Origin: Vibrio kanaloae
GTDB taxonomy: Bacteria; Pseudomonadota; Gammaproteobacteria; Enterobacterales; Vibrionaceae
DNA: 64,000 nt
Reading direction: 5' to 3'
Assembly: GCF_024347535.1 (NCBI RefSeq)
Contig: NZ_AP025497.1
Span: forward strand, 186,001 to 250,000
This document shows, piece after piece, positions 29,821 to 39,237 of the stretch. Under the pieces are notes generated by a model. It had not been told where the DNA came from. It did not search any database and saw only the letters and a list, made by a program, of their open reading frames with translations. Numbering within the stretch: the first letter of the stretch is position 1; the number at the start of each line of letters is the position of its first letter. The position numbers were made by a program, and so were the translations under genes.

Positions 29821-30250
29821 TTATACCGCGCCTTCAAAGCCCATTTGTCGCCATGCTTCAAATGCAATGATAGCAACCGCGTTAGACAGGTTTAGGCTAC
29901 GCGCGTCTGGCATCATTGGGATACGAATGCGTTGATCCATTGGCATGCTTTCAATGAACTCAGCGGGCAGGCCGCGTGTTTCTGGGCCAAACATCAACAC
30001 ATCACCTTGTTGGAATTTCGCATCCACGTGGTGACCTGTGGTTTTGGTTGTGCAAGCAAAGATACGGAAGTCACCTTCACGTTCATTCTCTAGATACTCA
30101 AGAAAGGCTTCTAGGTTCTTGTGGCGTTTAACTCGCGCTAGGTCGTGATAATCCAAACCAGCGCGGCGTACTTTTTTCTCTTCAAAATCAAAACCAAGCG
30201 GTTCAATTAAGTGTAAGTTCGCGCCACAATTAGCACATAGGCGGATGATG
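29821..30250 (-). pseudogene. trmL: trmL 3' remnant (interrupted by the island)
   Basis: The host tRNA (cytidine34-2'-O)-methyltransferase without its first 16 codons. The readable frame starts at [20 protein letters not shown], keeps the SPOUT knot ([20 protein letters not shown]), and ends normally ([11 protein letters not shown]). Upstream the frame meets TAA in island DNA, and no ATG precedes the conserved part; only a TTG at the LDYHDL position exists. The missing first 16 codons are at 53223-53270, 23 kb away, on the same strand. This is direct proof of an insertion into trmL. Confidence 0.95.
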
Positions 30251-30257
30251 TCGGCAA

Positions 30258-30292
30258 TTATGGCAATCTGAAAATTTTATTTTTTTTAGGTT
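30258..30292 (+). repeat. Left terminal inverted repeat of the element
   Basis: TTATGGCAAT (30258-30267) then TTTTTTTTAGGTT (30280-30292), read inward. It matches the right end in the same order with different spacing. Confidence 0.6.
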
Positions 30293-30369
30293 AAGATGAA
30301 AAAGCCCAATTAAGATAGGTACCTACATATAGATCGTTACCTAAAGAAAGCGACCTAAGAAAAAAAGTG

Positions 30370-30375
30370 TATAAT
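30370..30375 (+). promoter_or_regulatory. Probable -10 element of the island trmL
   Basis: A perfect TATAAT at 30370-30375, 60 bases before the ATG. No good -35 box is at the expected distance. A GCGC-AGAGAAA-GCGC hairpin lies downstream in the leader. Confidence 0.5.
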
Positions 30376-30434
30376 TGAACGAATAATTGGCGCAGAGAAA
30401 GCGCTTACCATTAATTTAAGAGCATCGAAAGACT

Positions 30435-30899
30435 ATGTTTCATATTGCTTTGTACTCTCCTAAAATAGCCGCTAACACTGGTAATATTATTCGATTGGCT
30501 AGTAATAACGGTTGCCACTTGCACTTGATTGAGCCTCTTGGTTTTGATCTAGAGGAAAAAAAATTGCGACGTGCCGCTCTTGATTATAGAGATCTTGCAA
30601 GAGTGACTGTGCACCCTGACTACTTTACTTTTGAGAAAGCGATGGAGGGAAGGCGCATATTTGCTCTTACGACGAAAGGCTCTCGTCCGCATGACGAACC
30701 TAATTATGTTGAGGGTGATGTTTTATTGTTTGGGGCAGAAACATCTGGTTTGCCAGATGAGATCCGTAACGGTATACCCGAAGAACAACGTATTCGTATA
30801 GCGATGTTGCCTGATGCTAGGAGTATGAATTTGTCGAATGCGGTAGCGGTTGTAAGTTACGAAGCGTGGCGTCAGATTGGTTTTCCTGGAGGGGAGTGA
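30435..30899 (+). CDS. trmL: Island copy of tRNA (cytidine34-2'-O)-methyltransferase TrmL
   Basis: 154 residues, full length, opposite in direction to the split host gene. It begins [21 protein letters not shown] (the SPOUT N-terminus). The C-terminal knot reads [26 protein letters not shown], and the SAM-site [10 protein letters not shown] is present. TrmL methylates the wobble ribose of tRNA-Leu. Compared with the host protein it is clearly diverged ([14 protein letters not shown] against [14 protein letters not shown]), so it is not a recent duplication of the host gene. It probably compensates for the insertion that breaks the host gene. Across the insertion point the codons are synonymously different (see findings). 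Confidence 0.93.
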   Translation: MFHIALYSPKIAANTGNIIRLASNNGCHLHLIEPLGFDLEEKKLRRAALDYRDLARVTVHPDYFTFEKAMEGRRIFALTTKGSRPHDEPNYVEGDVLLFGAETSGLPDEIRNGIPEEQRIRIAMLPDARSMNLSNAVAVVSYEAWRQIGFPGGE

Positions 30900-31490
30900 G
30901 CTAACTGATTTTGTAGGATAGAGCCTCCCTTCTCTGAAGCGTATGTGCAACTTGTACTGCATAGGGCTCAAACCTTCACTTTAATTATCTTTGCGATACG
31001 CTCTTAAAGCTTTAATGCTTCCTCAATGGTCACTCAGTAACTGGTAAACTGCGGTTCGTTGTAAGAAGGCGCACTAATTTCATTCGAAATCATCATTTGC
31101 TTCTTTCTTAAATAAAGTCTTCCAAGCCGATACTGGACGAACCATTACTAATGGATGACGACCCTAAAGGCGATAGATTCTAGACCGCTAGGCAAAGCGA
31201 TAAAATACACGTTTAAGTAATAATTGAGGATTTTGCTAATTCAAATATATCAACAAGAGTAGATTATTTCTAATCTGAGATGATTTTTTAGGGCATTAAC
31301 TTTAAGGTGGGGTATCCAGAACCTTATTAGCCAGACGACATAACTCAGAAATATTTAATAAGGTGACGAAAAGCGTGCAACCTAGAGTGAAGGGCGTGAG
31401 CTAAGACATTTAGCCGAGCTGGACTAGGGCTCGGCTTTTTATTGGTCCTATAGGGGAAGGTACCATATTACGTAGTTATGGGTTGAGAGG
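30900..31490. other. 591-base region without a protein gene
   Basis: No convincing reading frame on either strand. It ends with a strong plus-strand terminator at 31412-31443, so it may be a long trmL 3' untranslated tail or contain a small RNA. Confidence 0.45.
31412..31443 (+). terminator. Strong terminator at the end of the noncoding stretch
   Basis: Stem AGCCGAGC / GCTCGGCT with a nine-base loop, followed by TTTTTATT. Confidence 0.8.
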
Positions 31491-32558
31491 CTACCACTCG
31501 TAACGCAGGCTGGTGGTGAATACTGCGCCTTTCTGACCAGATACGCTTGCGCCAGAAGACGTGATTTCTGAGTTGCCACCTTTGTTGTCGGTGTAGTTCA
31601 AGAATACAGACGATTGGCGCGTTAGGCGATATTGAACCTCAGTTTGAATTGCATCTTCAATCACATCTTCGCCGTTGGTTGATTCATCCAGTGCTAAGTA
31701 ACGGTAACCCGCACGAACAACCCAGTTACCAAAATCGTATGCTGCTCGGAAGTCGTAGCCTGTAGTATCGGCATTGTCGCTGCTGTTTCTAAGCCCCATT
31801 GATTCTTGGGTGTAAGCCGCACCTAGGTATAGGCCGCCAAGGAAGTATTGCGAGCCCAAGCCCCAAGTTTGGTAATCTTGTACGTCAGCGTTCACATCGT
31901 CAGATTTGTTGTACTGGAACATTACGGCTGGCTTTAGGACACCCGCATCACCCATATCGATGGTGTAACGCGCTGCGGCGTTGTAACCGTAATCAACGTT
32001 GCTGTTGGTGATAAGTGCTGTACCGAATGCCAAGTTGCCGATTTCGTTACGGTATTGGAACGTACCATTTTGACGGAAGATAAGCGCGGCACTAGAGTCA
32101 ACTTCACCTACGTGGTAACCCGCAACAGGGTCGCCACCAGTAGAGAAGATATCACCAATGTCAGAGAACAGCGTCACAACCGACAGCACACGGCCTGTTT
32201 CGATACGGCCACTCTCGTTCATGTCGATACCTGCCCACACGTAACGAGCTTGCCAATCGATGCTAGCGTCTTCATCGTTTGAAACCAATTGGTACTGCAT
32301 CTGACCAATGAGTGAGTAATCGTCGTTGATCACTTGGTGGCCGTTGAAGCCAACACGAGCACTGACTGAACCGTTCAGTTTCTCGTCGCCGTCTGCGGCT
32401 GGGTTGCTGTGCTCATCGTGATATTTGAAATCACCTTGAACACGGCCATACATGTTCAACACTGAGCCATCTTCTGCTTTATAAATTTGTGCTGCTTGAG
32501 AGGTAATAGGCAGTAGAGCAACCGGAGCCAGCGCTAGAGCAAGTAAAGTTTTTTTCAT
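31491..32558 (-). CDS. Outer-membrane general porin, last gene of the nan operon
   Basis: 355 residues from ATG 32558 (signal peptide MKKTLLALALAPVALLPITSQA). The mature body has alternating strands of an OmpC/OmpU-type 16-strand trimeric porin: AQIYKAEDGSVLNMYGRVQGD at the N-terminus, the acidic loop segment ETGRVLSVVTLFSDIGD (loop 3 position, about 125), and a final strand ending in aromatic YEW. It lies after nanQ, nanT, nanK and nanE in one direction, so it probably lets sialic acid oligomers or monomers cross the outer membrane, as NanC does in E. coli, although it belongs to a different porin family. Confidence 0.8.
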   Translation of the reverse strand: MKKTLLALALAPVALLPITSQAAQIYKAEDGSVLNMYGRVQGDFKYHDEHSNPAADGDEKLNGSVSARVGFNGHQVINDDYSLIGQMQYQLVSNDEDASIDWQARYVWAGIDMNESGRIETGRVLSVVTLFSDIGDIFSTGGDPVAGYHVGEVDSSAALIFRQNGTFQYRNEIGNLAFGTALITNSNVDYGYNAAARYTIDMGDAGVLKPAVMFQYNKSDDVNADVQDYQTWGLGSQYFLGGLYLGAAYTQESMGLRNSSDNADTTGYDFRAAYDFGNWVVRAGYRYLALDESTNGEDVIEDAIQTEVQYRLTRQSSVFLNYTDNKGGNSEITSSGASVSGQKGAVFTTSLRYEW

Positions 32559-32697
32559 TCTAAGTACCACTTTTGTAGAGATATATCCCTAATGTTTCAC
32601 TCGCAAATATCCGTATTTGCTTGTTTTTGGCACGACAAAGCCCCTGCCATTAGAAATGGCATAATAAGAGGACGATGACGTGTATTCGTAAAAGTTG

Positions 32698-33189
<492 letters not shown>

Positions 33190-33235
33190 CTAGGGTAGGT
33201 TGCAAGGGCTCGTTGCCGAGCCCTTGCACGGTTGG

Positions 33236-34735
33236 TTACGCCTTAGCAAGCTTTCCCACAGTCAATTGCTCTTTGTCTGCGTCGCTTAACGTGTTTTTAA
33301 ACAGTGGCGCAGTTAGGTAACCCACAATGACTACCATTAACGTACCAACCACACCGTAGAAGAAGAAGTTCAGGTCGGTGAAATAGCGTACGCACACAAC
33401 CGTCGCGATACTTGAAACCACACCAGCTAGTGCACTAGAAGCATTCGCTTTGCGTACGAAGATACCCAGCATGAATAGACCTGTCATTGGGCCACCCATT
33501 AGGCCAAGTAGGCTGTTGAACGAATCCCAGATTTCGCTTTCGTTTGAAAGGAGAAGGTATGTTGATGCGACAACCCCTAAGATACCAGTAGCGACGGTCA
33601 CTATACGTCCTACTTTTAGTTTTTGCTCTGGAGACGGTGTGTTGCTGATTTTTTCGTAGATATCAGTAGTAAAGCAAGCGGCGATACTATTAAGACTACT
33701 TGAAATACTTGATTGCGATGCTGCAAAAATAGCGGCGATTATCAGGCCAGCGATACCAGCAGGCATGTGCGAAATGACGTAAAATGGTAAGATACCACCT
33801 GTGTTGAAGTCTTCTGGTAGAAGCCCAGGATTTTGTGAGTAGTAAGCGTATAAGCCAGATCCAACAGCGAAGAAAAAGATCGGCACACACGCTACTAGTT
33901 TAGCGTTAGTGAGCAGTGCCTTTTTTGTTTCTTCGATGTTTTCGGTAACAATATAGCGCTGCACTACATCTTGGCTCGCTGTGAATTGTTGTAAAGAGGC
34001 GAAGAAGAAACCAATCATCAATACAGGAATGGTACTTTCACTCCAGCTCCAGCGGAATTGGTCCGCAGGGAAGTATTTGTCTTCACGCGCTGACATACTG
34101 AATATTTCGCTGATACCTCCATCAACGTTGAAGCAGATGGCTACGAAGATCAGGATAGCGGCACCAGAAAGCATTACACCTTGAATAACGTCTGTCCAAA
34201 TTACACCTTCAATACCACCTAAGAAGGTATACACGATGCAAAGCACGCCAATCAGGAACACTATCATTAGTGGGCTCATGTCGATAAACGGCATGAGTGC
34301 AAGAGCTGTCAAATAGGTAACGATTGCTATTCGGCCAACGTGGAATAGCATGAACGAGATGCTACCAAATAGACGCATTTTTACGTCAAAGCGGCGTTCT
34401 AGGTATTCGTAAACAGAGGTTAGATTCAGTTTTCTAAAGAAAGGAATATAGAACCAAAATACGATAGGTAAAATAGCGATCGCAATATATTGACCGATTA
34501 AGAACGTCCAGTCGTCGGTGTAAGCCTTAGCTGGAATTGACATAAATGTAATGGAACTCAGTGTGGTTGCAAAAACACTGAAGCCAGCAGCCCAGCCAGG
34601 AATTCTCCCACCTGCTTTAAAATAATCATCCGCTGACTTTTGGCGCCTAGCAAAATATACGCCGACTCCCATAATTGCACTTAAATAAACTATTAAAGCT
34701 AAATAGTTTAGAGTACCAAATGAACTTGCTTCCAT
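33236..34735 (-). CDS. nanT: Sodium:solute symporter for sialic acid (SiaT/NanT type)
   Basis: 499 residues and about 13 helices of the sodium:solute symporter family: FARRQKSADDYFKAGGRIPGW (about 27), FMLFHVGRIAIVTYLTALAL (about 130), and FAASQSSISSSLNSIAACFTTDIY (about 340-363, the sodium site helix). The setting between nanK and nanQ, and the resemblance to the known SSS sialic acid carrier SiaT, support uptake of N-acetylneuraminate. V. cholerae and many vibrios use a TRAP carrier instead, so this is a different cargo type. I see no NanR operator in front of it, so it probably depends on the nanE promoter. Confidence 0.85.
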   Translation of the reverse strand: MEASSFGTLNYLALIVYLSAIMGVGVYFARRQKSADDYFKAGGRIPGWAAGFSVFATTLSSITFMSIPAKAYTDDWTFLIGQYIAIAILPIVFWFYIPFFRKLNLTSVYEYLERRFDVKMRLFGSISFMLFHVGRIAIVTYLTALALMPFIDMSPLMIVFLIGVLCIVYTFLGGIEGVIWTDVIQGVMLSGAAILIFVAICFNVDGGISEIFSMSAREDKYFPADQFRWSWSESTIPVLMIGFFFASLQQFTASQDVVQRYIVTENIEETKKALLTNAKLVACVPIFFFAVGSGLYAYYSQNPGLLPEDFNTGGILPFYVISHMPAGIAGLIIAAIFAASQSSISSSLNSIAACFTTDIYEKISNTPSPEQKLKVGRIVTVATGILGVVASTYLLLSNESEIWDSFNSLLGLMGGPMTGLFMLGIFVRKANASSALAGVVSSIATVVCVRYFTDLNFFFYGVVGTLMVVIVGYLTAPLFKNTLSDADKEQLTVGKLAKA

Positions 34736-34851
34736 AAATGTAGACCTTTTCTGTAGGATTTAGTTAGGCATTATTGTGCCTAATAAAAGAGATATTGTTA
34801 TGTAGGTATAAGATCGTTGGCTTTACATCTTATTAAATGGCAATGCCATTT

Positions 34852-35748
34852 CTATCTTGGTAAAGCTTTATTGTTGTAAATATTCTGAGCCCATGATGCG
34901 ACACCTAATAGACCAGCATTAGCACCACTGTGAGCATGCATCACTTTAACTTGATGAGCTGAAGGTAATAAGCTGAGATGATGATGTACACGTGGTAAGA
35001 AACCGGGTGCTAATCCAATGCTACCGCCAAGACATACCACTTGAAGATCTAGAGTGATCTTGAGATCAGCGATAAGATTAGCAATAGTTTTAGCTGCGTT
35101 TTCTACGATAGCTATCGCCTCTGGGTGGCCTTTCTGGTATTGATCAAAAACTATTTTACCTGTGCAGTCACTACCGAAAAATGCTTGGCCTGCTTTTCCA
35201 ATGGCGGTGCCTGATGCAATGCTTTCAACACACCCTTTACGACCACAGCCGCACGTAGGGCCATTAGGATCTGCTAAGATATGCCCTGCGTGGCCTGCGA
35301 TTCCATATTGACCGATAAGAAGAGAGTCGTTAATGACAAACCCAGCGCCTACGCCTGTTGAAACGGTGATAAACCCCATTGCATTAAATGTGGATTCTAG
35401 GGTTTTGTACTCGGCCCATGCTGCTGCTTGAGCGTCATTAATCACCATTACTGGTTTTTGGCAGATCTGCTCAAGAGTGTCTGCCAAGCGGTATTGATTT
35501 AGACCGCCGAGATTGTCAGGGTTAAGCGCGGTTAGCACGCCTTGGTTTATGATCCCTGTAGAAGCGACGGCAATAAAGTCCGCTTGCTCTTTGAAAGGCG
35601 CAAGTAACTCCTTTAATGCGAGCGTCATGTCCTCAGAGTAATTGGACGACGGCGTTTCACGCTGATCGAGCTTTAGAATTTGACCCGATTCAATTAGTGC
35701 TACAGCGATCTTGGTTCCACCAATGTCGATAGCTAGGCAGGTATTCAT
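34852..35748 (-). CDS. nanK: N-acetylmannosamine kinase NanK
   Basis: 298 residues of the ROK family: AIDIGGTKIAVALIES (about 6-21, phosphate loop), SIASGTAIGK in the middle, and the zinc cluster GPTCGCGRKGCVES (about 157-170). It makes ManNAc-6-P from ManNAc and ATP. Its start overlaps the stop of nanE by four bases (ATGA), a sign of translational coupling. Downstream 116 bases lead to nanT. Confidence 0.93.
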   Translation of the reverse strand: MNTCLAIDIGGTKIAVALIESGQILKLDQRETPSSNYSEDMTLALKELLAPFKEQADFIAVASTGIINQGVLTALNPDNLGGLNQYRLADTLEQICQKPVMVINDAQAAAWAEYKTLESTFNAMGFITVSTGVGAGFVINDSLLIGQYGIAGHAGHILADPNGPTCGCGRKGCVESIASGTAIGKAGQAFFGSDCTGKIVFDQYQKGHPEAIAIVENAAKTIANLIADLKITLDLQVVCLGGSIGLAPGFLPRVHHHLSLLPSAHQVKVMHAHSGANAGLLGVASWAQNIYNNKALPR

Positions 35749-36452
35749 GCGATGGCCTCCATGTTATCGCTTTTTGCGTTGCGAACCGCGTGATCAAACC
35801 ATTGGCAAATGTGTTCAATTCGTGTGATAGCAGAGCCTACGGTGACACAAGATGCGCCGGCTTTAATTGCCTGATTGGCCAGTTCCGGTGAATTGAAACG
35901 GCCTTCTGCCATAACAAAACAGCCCTGCTCAGATAAACGAGTAATGAATGGGAAATCAGGCTCACTAGGCACAGGTCCCGACACGTAACCAGACATGGTG
36001 GTTCCAATGATTTCGACGCCTAATTTATACGCAGCCATACCTTCATCATAGTCAGAGCAGTCAGCCATGACCAAACAACCGAGTTGATGAATCTTTTCAA
36101 TAAGAACTGCGATTTCGGTTGGTCTAGATCGGTTGGTGGCATCAATAGCTATGATATCTGCGCCTGCATTTTTTAGCGCAATAACATCTTCTATGTAAGG
36201 GGTGATACGAATATCTGAATCAGAAAGGTCACGCTTAACAATCCCAATGATTGGAACTGTCACAAGCGATCGAACAGCTTTAAGATTTTCAATACCTTCA
36301 ATTCTTAAACCTACCGCACCACCAGCTACGCTTGCAGCGGCCATAGCTGCGACAATTGATGGTTTATCCATTGGGCCGTCATCAACAGGTTGACATGAAG
36401 ACACAAATCCGTGTGCTAGCTTATCAAGAATAGGGGAATCGTTGCTAATCAT
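35745..36452 (-). CDS. nanE: N-acetylmannosamine-6-phosphate 2-epimerase NanE
   Basis: 235 residues, TIM barrel. It converts ManNAc-6-P to GlcNAc-6-P. Seen are PIIGIVKRDLSDSDIRITPY (about 70-89), ADIIAIDATNRSRP (about 98), the MADCSDYDEG segment (about 135) and MAEGRFNSPELANQAIKAGA (about 187-206) with the phosphate-binding end. It is first in the leftward operon nanE-nanK-nanT-nanQ-porin, with two probable NanR sites in front of it. Confidence 0.95.
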   Translation of the reverse strand: MISNDSPILDKLAHGFVSSCQPVDDGPMDKPSIVAAMAAASVAGGAVGLRIEGIENLKAVRSLVTVPIIGIVKRDLSDSDIRITPYIEDVIALKNAGADIIAIDATNRSRPTEIAVLIEKIHQLGCLVMADCSDYDEGMAAYKLGVEIIGTTMSGYVSGPVPSEPDFPFITRLSEQGCFVMAEGRFNSPELANQAIKAGASCVTVGSAITRIEHICQWFDHAVRNAKSDNMEAIA

Positions 36453-36508
36453 GCGAGTTAAACTCCAAAAAATAAACTCAGTATTAAGTATTGCTCCATT
36501 ATTTTTGT

Positions 36509-36527
36509 TTTGGAGTATTACTTCAAA
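36509..36527. promoter_or_regulatory. NanR-type operator 1
   Basis: TTTGGAGTATTACTTCAAA, a 9-1-9 near palindrome with one mismatch per arm. It is 57 bases before nanE. Confidence 0.65.
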
Positions 36528-36658
36528 TTGTTTGTTTTGAAATGGCGATCGTTCTCTCGTTTTGTGGCTAAAAATTCGAGTGATTTGTGACTAAAGGATG
36601 AAAAACATCAAACTGATTGTTAAGTGTATCTTGTTCGTGGGGGAGGATTGTGAGAGGT

Positions 36659-36677
36659 TGTGGAGTATAACTTCACA
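36659..36677. promoter_or_regulatory. NanR-type operator 2
   Basis: TGTGGAGTATAACTTCACA, the same palindrome, 21 bases before nagA. Confidence 0.65.
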
Positions 36678-36697
36678 TCATAAGGTAGTGTATCAAT

Positions 36698-37882
36698 ATG
36701 GATATAGAGTCCAAAAATACAAATTCGACGAAGTCATCTCCTATATATGTCATTAAAAATGCAAGTTTTTATCGTAATGGTGAGCGATTAGAAAATCAGG
36801 TAATTGTTATCGAAGGGGACACGATTACTGAGGTCGCTGATATGGATACAATAGACTCACTTCCTTTCAATGTTATTGACGCAAAGAACCAGTTGGTTAA
36901 CCCTGGGTTTATCGATCTACAACTTAATGGGTGTGGCGGCGTGTTATTCAATACAGACATATCGAGCGATACCTTGAAAACCATGAACGAGACAAACGTT
37001 CAATACGGCGTAACGCAATTTCTCCCTACTTTGATTACCAGTAAGGAGCAATCTCTCAAACAGGCCCTTGATCTAATGGCGAGTATAAAAAGTGCAGAAA
37101 AAGTGGGTGTATTAGGTTTGCACTTAGAAGGGCCGTTTATCAATGCTGAAAGAAAAGGTGCTCATCAATCGCAATTTATTCGTGAGTTAGATATTGATAC
37201 TGCCAACTACTTTATTGAAAACCAGAAGCACATTTCGGTGTTAACAGTCGCGCCAGAAAACGTTAGTCAAAAGGTTTTAGATCTACTCAATGAATCATCG
37301 ATTACTGTATCTATGGGTCATACCAATGCGACGTACAATCAACTCATTGCGAAAGAAGGCATAAAAATGGCAACGCATTTATATAATGCCATGTCACCAC
37401 TCACCAATCGTGAGCCAGGGGCGGTAGGTTATGTGTTCAACAAAAAACCACACGCGGGCATTATTGCTGATGGTATTCATGTTGATTACTCCTCACTAAA
37501 GATTGCTCGAGAGCTCTTGGGTGAAAAGCTATTTCTAGTAACTGATGCAGTCACACCTGCGGGTACAGACTTAACTGAATTTGATATGGCGGGAATGCAA
37601 GCGTTTGTCACTAATGGGAAGTGTCATTATGAAGATGGAACAATTGCCGGCGCAGCGATCACCATGAATCAGAGTATTCTAAACTTGATTGAATACGCGG
37701 ATGTGCCATTGCCTGAAGCGTTGAATATGGCATCGCTCTACCCTGCAGAGTCCATTGGTGTGGATGATCGCTATGGAAAAATAGAGAAAGGATACAAAGC
37801 CAATCTAGTTTTTTTAGATGATGAGCTAAAAGTCAACCGTACCATTCAAATGGGCGAATTAGTATATCAGCGGGCAAACTAG
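36698..37882 (+). CDS. nagA: N-acetylglucosamine-6-phosphate deacetylase NagA
   Basis: 394 residues, amidohydrolase fold. It removes the acetyl group from GlcNAc-6-P made by NanE. Active-site segments: GFIDLQLNGCGG (about 70), LGLHLEGPFINAERKGAH (about 144-161, metal-binding Glu), VSMGHTNAT (about 206, His), ATHLYNAMSPL (about 227, His) and LVTDAVTPAG (about 285, catalytic Asp). An N-terminal tail of about 15 polar residues precedes the usual start. It is divergent from nanE, and both have operator copies between them. nagB is not in the island, so the chromosomal copy must serve. Confidence 0.95.
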   Translation: MDIESKNTNSTKSSPIYVIKNASFYRNGERLENQVIVIEGDTITEVADMDTIDSLPFNVIDAKNQLVNPGFIDLQLNGCGGVLFNTDISSDTLKTMNETNVQYGVTQFLPTLITSKEQSLKQALDLMASIKSAEKVGVLGLHLEGPFINAERKGAHQSQFIRELDIDTANYFIENQKHISVLTVAPENVSQKVLDLLNESSITVSMGHTNATYNQLIAKEGIKMATHLYNAMSPLTNREPGAVGYVFNKKPHAGIIADGIHVDYSSLKIARELLGEKLFLVTDAVTPAGTDLTEFDMAGMQAFVTNGKCHYEDGTIAGAAITMNQSILNLIEYADVPLPEALNMASLYPAESIGVDDRYGKIEKGYKANLVFLDDELKVNRTIQMGELVYQRAN

Positions 37883-37954
37883 AAATAAAATAGACGTTCT
37901 TACCATAATGCTTGAACGCCTAATGCCAAGATAAAAAGTCAATATTATCGATAT

Positions 37955-38061
37955 TGGCTTTCTTCTGTGAATATAGAAAGCTACAGGTTTCCCTGTAGAT
38001 GAATGTCAATACGCGTTAGCGTTGTCACGGTAAGTATCTCGGGTATGCCCTCTGAGGAATA
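37955..38061 (-). repeat. Structured repeat copy B (inverted relative to copy A)
   Basis: About 107 bases between the convergent ends of nagA and nanR. Reading on the minus strand it shares blocks with 43041-43185 (ACTTACCGTGACAACGCTAA, TTGACATTCATC, ATTCACAGAA). The hairpin TCTACAGGGAAACCTGTAG corresponds to CCACGGGTAACCCCGTGG in copy A, with compensating base changes. Confidence 0.75.
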
Positions 38062-38086
38062 TTTGTAAAAAAGGGAATGAAGGGGA

Positions 38087-38944
38087 TTAACTTAATGCTT
38101 TTGTGGTTTTTAGTTTGATATCGTGAGTTCCAGATATGTCTTTTTGAACCAATAGAGCGTACATAAGGTCGAGAACAAACAGTTGCGATATCTTAGTGCC
38201 TATCGAATCACCTTGTAGTTGCCCTTGACGGTTACCATTAACGAGCACGTTATCGGCGTATTTGGTAATAGCTGAGCGGGGGTTGTGCGTGATAGCAATG
38301 GTTGCCGCCCCGTTCTCTTTTGCTAGCTTCAGTACCTTGGTCGTTTCCTCTGAATCACCAGAGTGACTGATACCAATAGCAACGTCGCCCGGCTGTAACA
38401 AGGAGGCTTTGATATACATAAAGTGGTTGTTGGTATAAGCATCAACATTAAGTCCGATACGTATAAACTTATATTTGGCACTTTCCGCTGAGATGCCAGA
38501 AGAGCCAACACCGAAGAAATAGATGGCCTTTCCTTCCTTTACAATTTCTGAGGCTTTTTCTAACTGCGTGAAGTTGAGTAGATTTAACGTCTCTGATAGT
38601 ACCTGATCGATCGATGATTGTAGCTTTTTACCAATGATCTCGGAACTGTCGTCTTCCGTTACATCTGTATCGAGTATCGTTGGTTCCGTTGCTTGAGTCG
38701 TTGAAACTTCTATCGCCAGCTGTAATTTAAAGTCTTGATAGCCGCTAAAACCGAGAGTGCGACAGAAGCGAATAACGGTCGCGTCTCCAGTATTGACCTC
38801 AACGGAGAGGTCCGCAATTGAGAGCTTACTGATTTGAGCGGGGTTAGATGAGACATAATCTGCAATACGCTTTGCTGAGGGGGTAAGGCTATTATAAAGG
38901 CTACCCATGGTATCTATGATGTTGCCAGCTCGAATTTGTGCCAT
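38087..38944 (-). CDS. nanR: RpiR-family sialic acid regulator NanR
   Basis: About 285 residues from ATG 38944 (MAQIRAGNII). A longer frame begins with TTG at 38992, but the family starts close to MAQIR. The N-terminal helix-turn-helix (about 15-75) includes SIADLSVEVNTGDATVIRFCRTLGF. The C-terminal SIS domain (about 115-255) reads AIYFFGVGSSGISAESAKYKF and GISHSGDSEETTKVLKLAKE, for a sugar phosphate, probably ManNAc-6-P. This is the RpiR type found in Vibrio rather than the GntR NanR of E. coli. It is divergent from nanA. Repeated TGAAGT-N3-ACTTCA palindromes lie at this and the two other nan promoters. Confidence 0.9.
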   Translation of the reverse strand: MAQIRAGNIIDTMGSLYNSLTPSAKRIADYVSSNPAQISKLSIADLSVEVNTGDATVIRFCRTLGFSGYQDFKLQLAIEVSTTQATEPTILDTDVTEDDSSEIIGKKLQSSIDQVLSETLNLLNFTQLEKASEIVKEGKAIYFFGVGSSGISAESAKYKFIRIGLNVDAYTNNHFMYIKASLLQPGDVAIGISHSGDSEETTKVLKLAKENGAATIAITHNPRSAITKYADNVLVNGNRQGQLQGDSIGTKISQLFVLDLMYALLVQKDISGTHDIKLKTTKALS

Positions 38945-39003
38945 ATAGAGTGTACTCGACGTTAAGCATTGATTGTATGTATTCTCACACAATAAGTATT
39001 TTA

Positions 39004-39022
39004 TTTGAAGTTAAACTCCGAA
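39004..39022. promoter_or_regulatory. NanR-type operator 3
   Basis: TTTGAAGTTAAACTCCGAA, two mismatches in the arms, 60 bases before the chosen nanR start. Confidence 0.55.
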
Positions 39023-39134
39023 TTTATTGTAATCAGTAAGCCTTAGTTGAAGAGGAGTTATAAGGGGTACTCAAACATTAATCTAAACCGACATCACATT
39101 TATAGTCTTTTCTATTACGGTTTTTATTGAATAG

Positions 39135-39149
39135 TGGAACTTCACTCCA
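39135..39149. promoter_or_regulatory. Weak NanR-type operator
   Basis: TGGAACTTCACTCCA keeps the 6-3-6 shape with more mismatches. It may be an auxiliary site. Confidence 0.35.
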
Positions 39150-39184
39150 TAACATGAGCTCAGCTCCACTTTTTGTTATAATTA

Positions 39185-39199
39185 TGAAGTTTAACTTCA
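39185..39199. promoter_or_regulatory. NanR-type operator 4
   Basis: TGAAGTTTAACTTCA, perfect 6-3-6 arms, 39 bases before nanA. Confidence 0.7.
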
Positions 39200-39237
39200 A
39201 TGAGACTAAATGTACGTTGGTACAGACTGAGGAAACC

